Positions 34,755 through 45,321 of a stretch of 64,000 nucleotides of DNA are shown piece after piece (the stretch's first letter is position 1; the number at the start of each line of letters is the position of its first letter). The DNA lies in contig NW_003314268.1 of NCBI RefSeq assembly GCF_000143415.4, positions 1,844,672 through 1,908,671 on the forward strand, in the 5' to 3' direction. Below the pieces are notes generated by a model. It was not told the origin of the DNA, ran no database searches, and saw nothing but the letters and a program-made list of their open reading frames with translations. Made by a program: the position numbers and the translations under genes. The DNA is from Selaginella moellendorffii. Taxonomy: Eukaryota; Streptophyta; Lycopodiopsida; Selaginellales; Selaginellaceae.

Positions 34755-35321
34755 AAGCTCTATTTCGTTAAAGTGGGATTTATTCAGTAAAATGGGACTA
34801 GGTACAAATTTTCAAGTATTTGAAAATGACATGAAATTATATGTTTTTTGTCCAAGGGCTAGACATATCTGGGGCATGGTGACTAGCGCAGTGACTTTGT
34901 GTCCAGACTGAGTCCATCTGGTTGTATAATAAATCTCATTGTCAAGGTGAACAAGCCGAATCTGACAGACATATAACTTAATGGTGAGAACATTTAGATA
35001 TTATTCAATGTTATCTTTTTCTAACGAATCTAATTGTGAAGGTGTAGCAAGAGGCATTGCTAGTCTGGAGAAGTCATTTAACTCATTTGACCCTTAGTGT
35101 ATTTTCATGAAACTAAATAACATTCATATTATTAAGGAATTTCTCTAGTACCTTTTTTTTTACGACATAGAGGCTTGCATTTCTTTCAAAGGTGATTTAG
35201 TAAAAGGCCTGAGGGCACATGCCATTCTATTTCTCAGACCGGTATTAAGATATACTAATGCAAAGGGAAAAAGGTATTTGGTGATCAAGTAAATGGCATG
35301 AGGGCACACGCCATTATAAGC
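34755..35321. repeat. Terminal non-coding zone of copy A
   Basis: Same sequence as 49088-49747 and, inverted, 60755-61414, except that copy A lacks about 90 bp after GCCGAATCTGA (near 34965) that B and C keep. Palindromes at about 35201-35226 and 35293-35314. No coding potential seen. Confidence 0.75.
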
Positions 35322-35579
35322 CTAAGCGCTAGTGGACACCTCCTTTTTGGTACTCTCAGCGGTACTATCATCCTTCTCCAGGTCAATTGTTTTGCTTTGG
35401 ATTGTTGTCTCTGACGTTACTGGGGCGTTTTCGATAGTTGTTAATGTTGCCGTTTGTTCAGAAAAATGATCACCTGGAGTATAGTACGGGGAGTTTGGAA
35501 GACTTATATATTCTACATCTTCACCTATCTCCTTCTCCGTCTCCTTTTCTGCCTCACTTACAGATTTTGTGCTTGCCAT
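35322..35579 (-). CDS. Gene 3: small acidic protein, copy A
   Basis: The start is the ATG giving MASTKSVSEAEKE. It is preferred over the ATG 15 bases upstream because copy C has a GTG there while this one is kept in all copies. 85 residues, rich in Glu, Asp, Ser and Thr, with no Cys, membrane segment or signal peptide: likely disordered and acidic. The central EYISLPNSPYYTPGDHF could be a short linear motif. The stop lies 9 bp before a palindrome (35293-35314). Unlike genes 1 and 2, no copy has a premature stop. I know no homologue; it may be a regulatory partner or part of a longer spliced gene. Confidence 0.5.
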   Translation of the reverse strand: MASTKSVSEAEKETEKEIGEDVEYISLPNSPYYTPGDHFSEQTATLTTIENAPVTSETTIQSKTIDLEKDDSTAESTKKEVSTSA

Positions 35580-36219
35580 GAGAACGCTCTTCACCCTAAA
35601 ATATGGAGTTCATTGTGTTATTAAAGGAAACCAACACACACGCTGCAAGGGAATGATGGTACATAAAGCACGTAAGCCCACAATATGGGTTTATGTGCCA
35701 TTAATATGGGCCACACGCCATATTATTAGATTTATGCACGTGAGATTGGTAAATGCATATGTCACATCATCTTTGTTTTACCTCACACACTATATCAGGC
35801 CTAATGAACCATATCACATGTGCGCACATGCTATATATATGGAGAAGTATTATGCAAGGATAGAAAAATTCAATGCATGATTGTGGAGAGCAATGGCATG
35901 AAGCCACATGCTAAATAACATTTTAGAGAAAGAATTAAAATAGAAACATGCAAACAGTACTGAGTGGACCAAGACTTAGAAGTGCACAATTGAATGAGGT
36001 ATTTCTAATAAATATTTCACTCACCTCATATAGGAATGGCTACCACTCTCAAATGGCGTATCGCCTCATGCCATCACCTTGCAATTTGTTATAACAATCC
36101 GATGAATTCATATTCGGCTTGTTCACCTTGAACTTTAAGTAAGATTTGCTAGAACAACTAAGAATTTATACTTGTTATTTGTATCATCTCACCTAGGAAT
36201 GGCATAAGGCCACATGCCA
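35580..36219. other. Spacer between genes 1 and 3, with palindromes and exon-like repeat
   Basis: Palindromes near 35683-35740, 35893-35912 and 36053-36074. A second TTCAAGGTGAACAAGCC module lies on the minus strand at about 36090-36140 and ends in an in-frame TAA. A TATATATA run is near 35832. Confidence 0.5.
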
Positions 36220-36220
36220 T
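36199..36220. repeat. 22-nt palindrome overlapping the gene 1 stop
   Basis: Arms ATGGCATAAGG and CCACATGCCAT. On the minus strand the last A of the gene 1 stop TGA (36220-36222) is the first base of the palindrome. Confidence 0.8.
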
Positions 36221-36254
36221 CACGCCTCCTCTGATTCAGATTCGGATTGTTCAC

Positions 36255-36306
36255 CTTGAAATAAAATACATTAGAAACTTAGTAAAGGAATATTAATGAA
36301 TCTCAC
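36255..36306 (-). other. Gene 1 intron (52 nt)
   Basis: Minus-strand GTGAGATTC ... TTTATTTCAAG between ACCCGGGTTCAAG and GTGAACAATCC. It joins the main exon in frame to GEQSESESEEA and a TGA. The copy B equivalent is 50681-50732. Confidence 0.65.
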
Positions 36307-37540
36307 CTTGAACCCGGGTTATGAATGCTCTTGCTGCATCTCTTGCATGGTCTGGCAAGGTGATGGTGGCACTCTGCTTCCGCATCCAACCATGCACAAC
36401 ATTATCCACCGATATGCTCACGCTGGGATCCCTTGGATTCAGCACCCATCTCTTTTCTAGGCAATCCTTCGTATATTCGGAACTTGGCTTGAACCACTCC
36501 ACAGTTACATTGAAGGAGTTAGTTTCCGCGTCCTCCTCTACATCAGTGATGCAGCGCCCCACCCATATCATTTGTTTTTTATTACTGGGTCTGACAAGCA
36601 CGACCATTCCTTTGCAGACCTGTACTAGATTGAATGCTGAATCTGGCTTCTTGTTCCTCGGCCCACAATAGTGATCCTCAACATCGTTATCTGTCACTGC
36701 ATTTCCAGAGGACATTGTTCTGCTACTATCTGGTGCTCTGGGTTCTGGCCAAAAGGACTCTTCCAATTCTTCATATACAACCGGCCCATTTTGGATAGCA
36801 GATATAATCTTCTCCCAGTATTCGAGCAAAGGCTTGCACCTCTTAAAATAGGATTCTCCACCAAACACCAACCCCCTCTTCCAGAAGGCAATATGCTGTC
36901 TAATCCCGGCCACTATACTTTCCTGGTCTTTGAGTCCATCCGGGTGCATCGGCCGTGGGGAACCCTGAGGAATCATAGGTTCCCCAGTTATGGGATCTCT
37001 CTTGAAGAGTTCAATGCCGTCCACTGGCAGCCACACTATGTCCCATTCTCTCATCTTGTACCCCATCACTGGAGCACCGTCACGCATGCTGAAATGAAAC
37101 TGAAGAGGCTTGGAGTGGCCAATCAGCGTTTCAGATCCGTCCCTAATGTAGCCTCTTACAAACCCCTTAAAGTCTGGAACCTCTGTCACAAGTGCAGCTT
37201 CAACAGTGCCTTTGATGCAATTTTGGAATTCATCGTAGAGTTGTGGGAGGGTGAGGACATTGGATCGCCGGAGGGACTCTGCTAGGTGACTGAACATGGC
37301 ATTGACGTCTTCATGAGTGTGCCCAACCATGAGAAAGCCAAGTGTAACCGTTTCAAATATGCCTTTGGCAACAAGCATCGCCAAGTACGCGAAGACGTAC
37401 ATGTTTTTGTTCTCACTGCCAGCATTGTCTGTTTGGAGCAGAAGATGGGGTGGAAGGCCACATCAGCCGCAAGAACTTCCTTGAGATTCTGCTTCGTTTG
37501 GATGAGGCTGTGCATTCACCGGGCGACCAGCCTCGTCGAA

Positions 37541-37619
37541 ATGGCATGAGGCCTCACGTGATAACCCTACAATTTGACGGCCAACATATTCACTGGGATG
37601 GCATTGGGCCCCACGCGAT
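37541..37619. repeat. Two palindromes inside gene 1
   Basis: ATGGCATGAGG/CCTCACGTGAT at 37541-37562 and ATGGCATTGGG/CCCCACGCGAT at 37598-37619. The gene 1 frame is open through both, so they are either translated or part of small introns whose borders I cannot fix (candidate GT after CTTGCA; candidate AG at GTGAATGCACAG). Confidence 0.6.
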
Positions 37620-39118
37620 ACTGCAAGCCTTTGCTCCTCCTCCAGCTGAACCCTGTATGGGGTTCGATCGACAAGGGCCTTATGCAAGGGTTGGCCGTTC
37701 AGCTTAGTCTGCGCACTTTGCAGAGACCTTAAGTGTTTTGCTAGGGACGCAATCATCATGTTTGCACCCCCGCCACCCCATAGAGGTACAAAGAAGTTCC
37801 CATAGTTCTGGGCACTATGCCCATGAGCAATTATGCCAAACAGAGACACAGGCAGCTGCATGGATGAAGAGATTGCCTTGGGGGCAGGATTGAGTCAAGG
37901 TAAGCACGTCTTTTTCTGGTCCATTTTGTCGTGGATGATGCAGAGGTAAGAGTTAGGTCTCTCCATGGAGAGAATCCTGTTATGATAATATGCAGTTCTA
38001 CAGCTTCTCTGCTCGATGTTGTGGTCGAGCCGCCTTCTAACCAACATTTCTCGCTCTTGAGCGCTGCAAGAATTCTTCGACAAAGCCATTTTGATAGCAG
38101 TGCACTCGTCACACTTTGAAAAGCTGGAGTACTTTCCTATACTCACATCCCTGAACCTGTTGCTCCACAATCTACTAAATCTAGATTGGCTCAGCTTCCT
38201 GTAGCCATTACTCTGGAGTTCCCGATTCACATCTTCCAATATAGCCCCCTTGGTATACATGGAAGGGAGAACTCGTTGGGTGTCTCGTGTTCCATCTTCC
38301 AAGAGGCGGGTTTTATGTGGTTGCTGCTCGCTACATGTCTCGACAAACCTCTTGAAGATTGCCTCTCGATATACAACATGACCCCTGGTTTTGTGCGTAC
38401 CGTCATTCCCATGGACTGCCTGTTGAACCCTTTGTTCCTCGAACTCAGTTTTGATTCTGTAGAATGTGGTTCGAGGGACTCCATAAATGATTCTCCATGC
38501 CTTCATGCAGACCAAACCCCTCTGGAAGACCATGCCCCCCACCTGATGTTCTGAAGCATCAACAGATGACCGTAATGCCTCATACACAAAATTGCGAGCT
38601 GCCTTCCAGGACAATGTCTTGTATCTTGCTCTCTCCTCTTCAATAGCATCCCAATCAGCATGTTGATAGCACCTCCTCTTGCAACAAGCAACTGTCGAGA
38701 CCATTCGAACCTCCATCGCCATTTTCTACCTTTTCGGTTCGTTGCTCAGATCCCTTTAGCTGCACTTTAGGAAGGTGTACTTTCTTTTCCCATGAAGAGA
38801 TGTTCTGTCATTAGTTGTAGTGGTGTTTGATTGTGAATCCTTCACATTCTCAAACACTAAGTGCCTCAATTTCCACCGCACAATGCTTCCAATAGTCAGA
38901 CTGTTTTCTTCTGTGTCAACAACCTCTAAAATCGCAACTCCAATATCATCCCAGCCCAATTCTTGATTAGCAACCGCATCTCTTGGATCGACAACTGTGG
39001 CTAAGCCCTCAACTACCACCTCCCCCTCGGGGTTGTTTAGAAACACCTTTGCCTGAATCCATGTAGTATGGTTCTTAAGATCCATGGAGGGAACATGCGT
39101 CGCACTTGCGGAGGCCAT

Positions 39119-40580
39119 TCTGAAAGTGTAGAAAAGAAGTTAAGACCATATAAAAAATGATTGGAGAATGGCCTAAATCATAACATACCAAACAACCTCA
39201 ATAGCATGAGGCCACATGCCATTATTCAAACATGCTATTGACACCCACGTGAAATTTCACATTCACAAAATTGGCATGAGCCCTCATGCCATCTTGATAA
39301 ACACACAGCTACAGGCAAGTAAAGAAACTATTGGCAATATGCTAGTGATGAACTTGCAAGGCCCAAGATGGCATGAGCCCTCATACCATTAGTGGTATCG
39401 TAGCGCCGCTCGCACCACCGCAACTGCTCGTAGCGCCGCTTGCACAAACTGCCACTCGCATAAACTGCCGCTCGCAATGGCGCTCGCAATGCCGCAACCG
39501 CTCGTAGACACATAAACCACAGCTCACAATGCCGCTTACACAAGCAGCGCTCACTATGCTCAGCGGAACCAGCGGAACCATCGATCCAGCTGTGCCATGT
39601 TAGTGATTCGAACTTTGCCATGCCGTGTCAGCGATCTGCGCCAAGATTATTCGCCGTGTAAAGGAATAATTATGCTGTGTGTGTACATCCATTTATGGCA
39701 ATATAAGGCCACACGCCATTCAAAGAATAATGCTAGTCAAGCATTTTTTGGTGCATTTTTTGGTTCAAAATTGCATGAGCCCACACGCTATAAGTTTACC
39801 TGTACCAAAAATAGAAACAGCTTTATTTACTTGGGAATTTAAGTGGTTGAGGCATTTTTAAACTTACAAACACATGCCCTACTTACATTCCTTTGGTTGC
39901 TTAAAATTCAAAACTATTATAAACCTTTCTTTTTGCATTTTCAATGTTTTCAATTATGGTTTTTGATTTTTACAAGACCAGCCTAGTAATCTATTTGCAT
40001 CCCATCATGTTTATAGCTAGCTTTCGTTTGTCCCCTTCGCTAGCCTGAGATACATCTACTCGACATCTGCCTCTTACAGCATTTGCCCAGAAAGGGCATC
40101 TTTCTTCACGCAGCATTTGCCACATATTTAAGGAGGGTTTAGGGTTTAGCAATTCAGTAGCTTGATAAACATGCAAATACAGAACTTGATGCAAAATCCT
40201 TTGATATGTCACAATGCCCCTAGGACCATAAACACATTTCAATAGAGAGGGTCCTTTCATTTCATAACTCCTTACGTAGATCTTGGTGAAACCAGAGTTA
40301 GTGAAGTTGGTTTTTTGTGATCCTGCATCTAATTGTGATGTCCCTTTGCAGTGTCGATGGAAAGGTCAATGTACAACAAACTGTAGAATCTTGGAGCAAA
40401 ATAACGGTCGGATCTATGGCAAATGCCCCTGAAACATTGTAAGGCTCGTGTGGTCTCATGTGGTGTCCGATCGAGATGCTTCTTTGCAGGGTCATCAAGA
40501 AGGACATTGTATACCATTCTTTATTTAGCTGAACATCTTGCATTTTTGGAAATACAAGATGCTTTGGAATATCCAATCAT
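39119..40580. promoter_or_regulatory. Gene 1 upstream zone
   Basis: Divergent interval between genes 1 and 2. Palindromes at 39200-39221, 39271-39292, 39368-39389 and 39695-39719. A tract of GCTCGCA/GCCGC short repeats spans 39395-39560. Two telomere-type TTTAGGG units lie near 40137-40152 (three in copy B at 55052). No TATA box for gene 1 was fixed. Confidence 0.45.
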
Positions 40581-40586
40581 GCATGG

Positions 40587-40594
40587 TATAAATA
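40587..40594 (+). promoter_or_regulatory. TATA box, probable gene 2 promoter (copy A)
   Basis: TATAAATA in an otherwise mixed sequence, conserved in all three copies (55515 in B, 59601-59608 on minus in C), upstream of gene 2. Confidence 0.5.
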
Positions 40595-40624
40595 TAGCGA
40601 GGGTATTAAATGATATCCCAATCA

Positions 40625-40770
40625 TGATCTTTCTTTTGGATTTCGCGTGCATGCAGTCCGAGGAATGATGACGTTGCGGATTTCTTTTGGATTTCACGTG
40701 CATGCATGCGCGCGGCGATCCAGAAATTAATGGTGGCGCCCAAGTCCAAGGAATAATGACGTGGTGGGAT
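40625..40770 (+). promoter_or_regulatory. Duplicated ACGT-core block near the gene 2 start
   Basis: A ~55-bp block with CTTTTGGATTTC, CGTGCATGCA and AGGAATGATGACGT occurs almost twice in a row. It contains CATGCATG and TGACGT cores, which in plants are bound by B3 and bZIP factors. Conserved in copies B and C. Being downstream of the TATA box it may be leader or internal control DNA. Confidence 0.35.
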
Positions 40771-40779
40771 TACCAACCG

Positions 40780-41423
40780 TCGTGACATTTCGCGCGTATG
40801 AGGTTAGGTTTTGCATTTTGCTTCGTACTCACGCTCGCATCGCGCTCCCACTCGCGATCACGCTCACATTCGCGCTCATCTACCTTCTCTACAGGTTTCT
40901 CGTGTGCATCGGCGTCCACTCGCGCTTGCATCACACTCGCGCTCGCATCGCGCTCGTGTGCATCGGCATCCACTTCAAGACACACCCAGTTTGTAACTTC
41001 GCCGCCAACTCCGCCGCCCACTCCGCCACCCACATGCAGCCCACTTGGCGTCCCGGGAGATTTCAGTGCCACTCTCCAACTGTAAGTGGCAGAGTAGCCT
41101 TGCTGCTACGATCCGCTGCACACATAGTGCACATTTGCCAGCGAGTCCGGCCTCGATTGTTACGCCTCCATTTGGCTTCAAATGGTAAGTCTTTTAGGCC
41201 AAGTAGAAAATGGCATGAGGCCACATGCCATTCAGTAGCAACATTGGCATGCACCGATTGGGCTCTCGAGTGCAGTCCGGTTACAGATGGCGTGTAGCCT
41301 CACGCCATCTTAGGATGCAGCCTCAAGACATCTGATGCAGTGGTGAATGGCGTGTGGCCTCACGTTATTTCCAGCTGCTAGCTTTTCATCTGTCAGCTCT
41401 AATTGTTGTGCATTTATGAACAG
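40780..41423 (+). other. Gene 2 leader zone with candidate introns
   Basis: A CTCGCGCTCGCATCG simple-repeat stretch (40830-40975) and an AACTGTAAGTGG-type donor at about 41088 precede palindromes at 41210-41231, 41287-41308 and 41347-41368. The acceptor TTATGAACAG ends at 41423. The open frames here are Arg/Ser/His-rich repeats and are not trusted as protein; this is probably 5' leader with one or more introns. Confidence 0.4.
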
Positions 41424-42842
41424 GCGAGGAATTGCGTTCTTCTTCCAGCCACTGTCAATGTGGATGCAGAGAAGGGGGAGGAGCTCACTAGTTGGACTTT
41501 CGGGATGGAAGGCGAGGATTTGAGGCTGTACAACACAGATGGTGGGAGAAAAGAATGCATGGGGATCCTCATCCAAGTGACAGACACTCCATGCAGTTCC
41601 ATGCAAGAATATGGACTGGCACTTGTGGTAGAGACAGCGTCCGCCTTCAAAATCCACCTTGCACATCGTAGCGGCTTCCCGGAGGGGGGCAACGGCTATG
41701 AGGAATTCCTAGAGGGAGCTAGGGAGAGGTTGTCCAGGAGGCCCACAATTTCAAAGATGCTGCGGGTCTATGAAGATCACATGGAATCCACGGACCTCAC
41801 CTACGGCGATATTCAAAAACTATATTCCAACATTGAGCCGTTGCGAGTGACTCCAGTTCGCGAAGCGAAGGGGAAGGGGGTCGATCTGGAAACTACCCCG
41901 AAGCAGAAAAGGGTGGTCAAGCTCAAGCCGACGTCCGACTCTCCTGCTCCAAAAAAGAAGCTACCCGGTGATGCCATTGCCTCGGGTTCGAACACTACAC
42001 CCACCAAAAACAAGAGCCGTAAAGAGCAGAAAGAGCAAGAAGAGGCAGCAAAAATCGTCACAGATAATAGTACTTGTTACTATTCCAACAAAGTATATAC
42101 AATCGACGTGAGCCACATTGACATCCAAAGCAAATACAACCACAGGCTTGTATCTGATGAGTGGGTGGAGAAACTGAAGCAGAAGATGCTGGCAAGTCCA
42201 GTAACACCCGACATTGCAGACGTGATCCCCTACTACTGAACAATGAAGGGCGAGACGAGGTTTCCAGACTTGATCAATAGGAAGGTGTTGGACGATCAGA
42301 ACATCCGGTTCTATGCCGTCTCCAGGCAGCATTTTAGCTTGGCGATGCAAGAGATAGTTGTGGATATTATGGTGGGCGAGGAGGTGAAGAAAGTCTTCAA
42401 GACAAGAGTTGTCCACCTGATAAAAGGCAACTCGCCCCTCCGATCTATCATATACATCTCCCACACGCAGAATGTCAAGCAAGAAACGTGCTACAAATTG
42501 GGTTTACACGAGACATTGGCACGAACACGGAAGCTCTGGGTTCAACTGAAGAAGCCACAAAAACCAGGACAAGGACGTGCACTAGAAACTAGCGCCTGGC
42601 AGGTAAGCCTCGTTGCATGTGGCATAGCATGTGGCCTCACGCCATTTCCATTGCAGGAATTCTCGAGTCTTCTCTCGAAAACACTGAGGGTCAATGACAC
42701 ACTCAGCATCCATAACATTCTACTCGCGACAAAAGTTGTTTTTGACAAATGGGTAGATGTGCTGAGGAGGTACCATGACAATATTGGCTCAGTTGCTCCG
42801 AGTCTAGATGGAGCCCAAGTCCCCATTCAATCTTTACTTTCC
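41424..42842 (+). pseudogene. Gene 2 first half: ParB/sulfiredoxin-like protein, copy A
   Basis: The exon starts after an AG acceptor at 41423; no ATG precedes it in frame, so it is an internal exon. Residues 1-150 (ARNCVLLPATVNVDAEKGEE ...) are unrecognised. A basic Lys-rich linker follows. Then comes a ParB-like core: VYTIDVSHIDIQ, NHRLVSDEWVEKLKQKM, RFYAVSRQHFSLAMQEI (like the GQHR motif of ParB/Srx folds). A 54-nt intron (42603-42656) leads to NILLATKVVFDKWVDVLRR. ParB-like folds bind or cut nucleic acid or use nucleotides. A TGA at 42237-42239 (CGA in copy C) breaks it. After RRYHD near 42780 the sequence differs from copy C and soon ends, probably at an inversion point. Confidence 0.55.
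42603..42656 (+). other. Gene 2 intron with palindrome (54 nt), copy A
   Basis: GTAAGCCTCG ... CCATTGCAG between TGGCAG and GAATTCTCG. It contains the palindrome ATAGCATGTGG/CCTCACGCCAT at 42624-42645. The equivalent in copy C (57534-57587, minus) ends in TAG. Confidence 0.8.
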
Positions 42843-42942
42843 CCTTATTAATAAAACAACTTCGTAGACTTCCAATAATATGTTGTAACACTTCTAGTAT
42901 AATGCAAATCCTTTCAAAGAATTGTCTTTTAATATTAATACA

Positions 42943-42964
42943 ATGGCATGGAACCCCATGCCAT
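42943..42964. repeat. 22-nt palindrome between converging gene 2 halves
   Basis: ATGGCATGGAA/CCCCATGCCAT lies between the end of the plus-strand first half and the end of the minus-strand second half (42999). AATAAAAC near 42850 could be a polyadenylation signal. Confidence 0.7.
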
Positions 42965-43861
42965 AATAAGTTACATTTTTAACTAAATACATGCCATCTC
43001 AGACTGTTATTTTTTGCCTCCAACGCCTATACAATAATCTTGGAATTTCATCACTCTCCACACTATCAGGATTTAAACCCAATAGTAATGCCATCTCTTC
43101 TCTAATACATCCACGCTCATGTTCAGTGATCGAAGAACCCATCCAGTTGAGCAGATTATGGAGATGCGGATAGTGCTTGGCTAGACAATATACATGCCAT
43201 AAATGATGACTGGTGTCTGTCCGATCAAATGGCTTCTGATATACCGTTCCATCTGCCATTTGGTTGATTTCTGCTGCCACCTCCTGGACTGGCCGGTTCT
43301 CTATCACCATCGCTCCAAGCCGTTTTGCAAGGTCCCCCAGAACATACGGTTTCTTCTCCCTAGTTTCCATACTGCAAGAGATGGGGTGCACTGCATATGT
43401 GTGCGTGTTCGCTGCAGTTTTAATCAGCGAGTCATCGATGATGAGGATTTCACTTGACCTAGCAATCCGGTTCATCACTACAGCCTCTAGCTTGACGAAG
43501 ATGGGCTTGCTACCCCTCACATGGACCATAGTCAAGCAATCCTCCTACGTTAGGAGAAAGTCAAATGGTAATATTACTTGCGTCTGATTGTGCATCATCT
43601 GTAGCAACGTTAATGCATTGTGGCGCATCATGGATGTCCAAACTCCCAATTGCAAATTGAACCCAGCCCTCTGTTTTAAGTGTCGCATGGTCATTATTAG
43701 ATCCCGCAGTTTCTCCCGTGTGATTAATGTGAATCTGTCTCTTTTGACCAACTTGCGACCGCAGGCTTTGGAGGGTGCAGTGACATTCGAGGACGAGCCA
43801 CGCTCATGGGAGAAAAGGACACCGTTCAGATCAATAATGATACAGTACCTTTGCCGTGACT

Positions 43862-43908
43862 CTGAAATGAAATGCGTCAGCATAAAAAATGGTACAAGTC
43901 AATTTTAC
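43862..43908 (-). other. Gene 2 intron 14 (47 nt), before the FCP1-like domain
   Basis: Minus strand GTAAAATTGA ... ATTTCAG, phase 1, joining NIVD to ESRQRYCIIIDLNG. No palindrome. Confidence 0.75.
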
Positions 43909-44019
43909 CATCTACAATATTAGCGAATGGTGCTCCCGATGGTCGTTGAGAGGGTTTTGGTCGAGGAAACGTGAAGGGCGCAAATACTCTCCTCTGCAAT
44001 GTGGGGTCAATCGCATCCG

Positions 44020-44041
44020 ATGGCGTGTGGGCACATGCCAT
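44020..44041. repeat. 22-nt palindrome read as protein in gene 2 (first)
   Basis: ATGGCGTGTGG/GCACATGCCAT. On the minus strand it is in frame and gives MACAHTPS. Confidence 0.8.
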
Positions 44042-44094
44042 TTCAGCTGTAGACTCTGGTACAACTGGCTCAATAGTGGCATGGGGTGGTTCTG

Positions 44095-44116
44095 ATGGCG
44101 TGTGATCACACGCCAT
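44095..44116. repeat. Perfect 22-nt palindrome read as protein in gene 2 (second)
   Basis: ATGGCGTGTGA/TCACACGCCAT, every base paired. In frame on the minus strand as MACDHTPS. Confidence 0.85.
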
Positions 44117-44493
44117 TTCAGTTGGTGCCTCCGTTGGCAAAGTGGACATGACCGAACAGGCAGCAAGGGCGGTGTAGGGAGGTTCCAACGGCGCATAGTC
44201 AGACGATTGGGCACACGTTGAGTCCGTTGGAAATGAGGATACGACCGGCTCGACGGCTGGGGCGGCCTCATGCGGGTCCAATGGCGCCTGGTCACCGTCA
44301 GTTGGATACGTGGACAAGATTGACTCAGTGGTATGGGCAGCATCAAGTGGAGCGTGGTCAGCTTGCTTGGCGTTGATATGGATAGTAGCCTCCACCAGTT
44401 CTGATGACTCTTGCAGGCAAGTAGAGTCCACTGGCGGATCCATATGCATGTCCAAATATCTCCCTTCGATTGAGATGGTATCCTCCCGTGCTA

Positions 44494-44540
44494 CTAAAAA
44501 CAAACTCATTAGCACATTGAATTGACTATACTGTATTTAC
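44494..44540 (-). other. Gene 2 intron 13 (47 nt)
   Basis: Minus strand GTAAATACAG ... GTTTTTAG, phase 1, leading into VAREDTISIEGRYLDMH. No palindrome. Confidence 0.7.
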
Positions 44541-44648
44541 CATCAACTGCTATTGAGGAACTAGGACCAATATCACTTGGGTGCACTACTGATTCTAAAG
44601 GATTGAACATACGTTTCGACCCTTGCTTGGCACTATCCTTCCTCGACA

Positions 44649-44769
44649 CTAAAGGCTAGAGTTTGTATCTTAATTCAACTGAATAATCTCTACTTACCAT
44701 TTGCTCTGCGACCTACATGGACAATGTTAGAAATGGTAAAAGGTTAGGAATGGATGTACTATTATTTAC
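44649..44769 (-). other. Gene 2 introns 11 and 12 around a 15-nt microexon
   Basis: Introns 44713-44769 (GTAAATAATA ... CATGTAG) and 44649-44697 (GTAAGTAGAG ... CCTTTAG) leave the exon GTCGCAGAGCAAATG at 44698-44712. Both are phase 1, so the microexon adds five codons (split). No palindromes here. Confidence 0.55.
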
Positions 44770-45321
44770 CTGATGGTTTGTCTTGTATGACCTTCCTCCG
44801 CTGCTCTTTGGCCACCTCAGGCTGGCCATCGTCGTCATCATCGTCGTCGTCGTTATTGTGATCGTCACCATTGTGAGGACCATCCAAGTCCTCTTCGTCC
44901 TCCTCTTCTTCGTCCTCCTCTTCTTTGTCCTCCTCTTCGTCCTTCTGCTCTTCCTGCTCATTATCTTTCTCTGGCTCCTTATCCCCCTCCTACATTTCTT
45001 CCATAGGCTGCTCAGGCTGGATGGCTTGTTCTTCCAGGACCATCTTGGGAAAATCATCTGGCCCAATCTCCATCTCAAAATACAAGACATCCATAGCCTG
45101 TTTTAGTGCGTGACCTAGGACCATATCCTCACCCGACTGTCTTAACATGGTTTCTGCACGTTCTTGCACCCTTCGAAGACGACGAGATGAGAAAAACGTG
45201 GCCCTGACTTGAAAAGCATCCCTCATCCATTGTACCTCTCCATTGAGATTGGGGAAGGGGAGTCCACCATAGGAATCTGAGTCAGGAGGTGGTGACTGGC
45301 TGCTTTCACTCAGCCCTTGAT

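Larger units (their letters stand above)
36220..39118 (-). pseudogene. Gene 1: DUF8039-like + DUF7869-like DDE protein, copy A
   Basis: The start ATG at 39118 opens MASASATHVPSMDL, then one DUF8039-like module (WIQAKVFLNNPEGEVVVEGLATV ... QELGWDDIGVAILEVVDTEE, abbreviated). Next come a basic KRKYTF linker, a Cys cluster (VACCKRRCYQ), MVFQRGLVCMKAWRIIYGV, a FSKCDECTAI motif and the catalytic-like region: IIHDKMDQKKT, LLLQTDNAGSENKN, GFLMVGHTHEDVD. The three acidic positions suggest an RNase H-fold DDE enzyme, hence transposase or integrase. A 52-nt intron (36255-36306) leads to a last exon ending SESESEEA. Breaks: TGA at 37895-37897 (CGA in copy B), loss of the first DUF8039-like module (243 bp), an out-of-frame stretch near 38756, and an apparent shared frame problem around 37440-37540. 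Confidence 0.65.

Noticed and set aside
36671-37285. Plus-strand 204-codon frame, present also at 51097-51711
   Set aside because: Antisense shadow of gene 1; its repetition only reflects the duplication of the element.
40770-41297. Arg/Ser/His-rich open frames in the gene 2 leader (also 55689-56250, 58893-59434)
   Set aside because: They come from the CTCGCG/GCATCG simple repeats, open in several frames, and frame is not kept between copies.
42943-42964. Palindrome as a bacterial-type transcription terminator
   Set aside because: No following T-run, eukaryotic context, and the same motif occurs within introns and coding DNA.
43545-43577. A 33-nt phase-0 intron in the FCP1-like region (GTAATATT ... 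CGTAG)
   Set aside because: Much shorter than the other introns, phase differs, and the frame through it is sensible protein with a single TAG, so a C-to-T nonsense change is simpler.
44783-45106. Plus-strand Val/Leu-rich frame resembling a membrane protein
   Set aside because: It is the complement of the acidic Glu/Asp run of gene 2; the minus frame fits the spliced gene.
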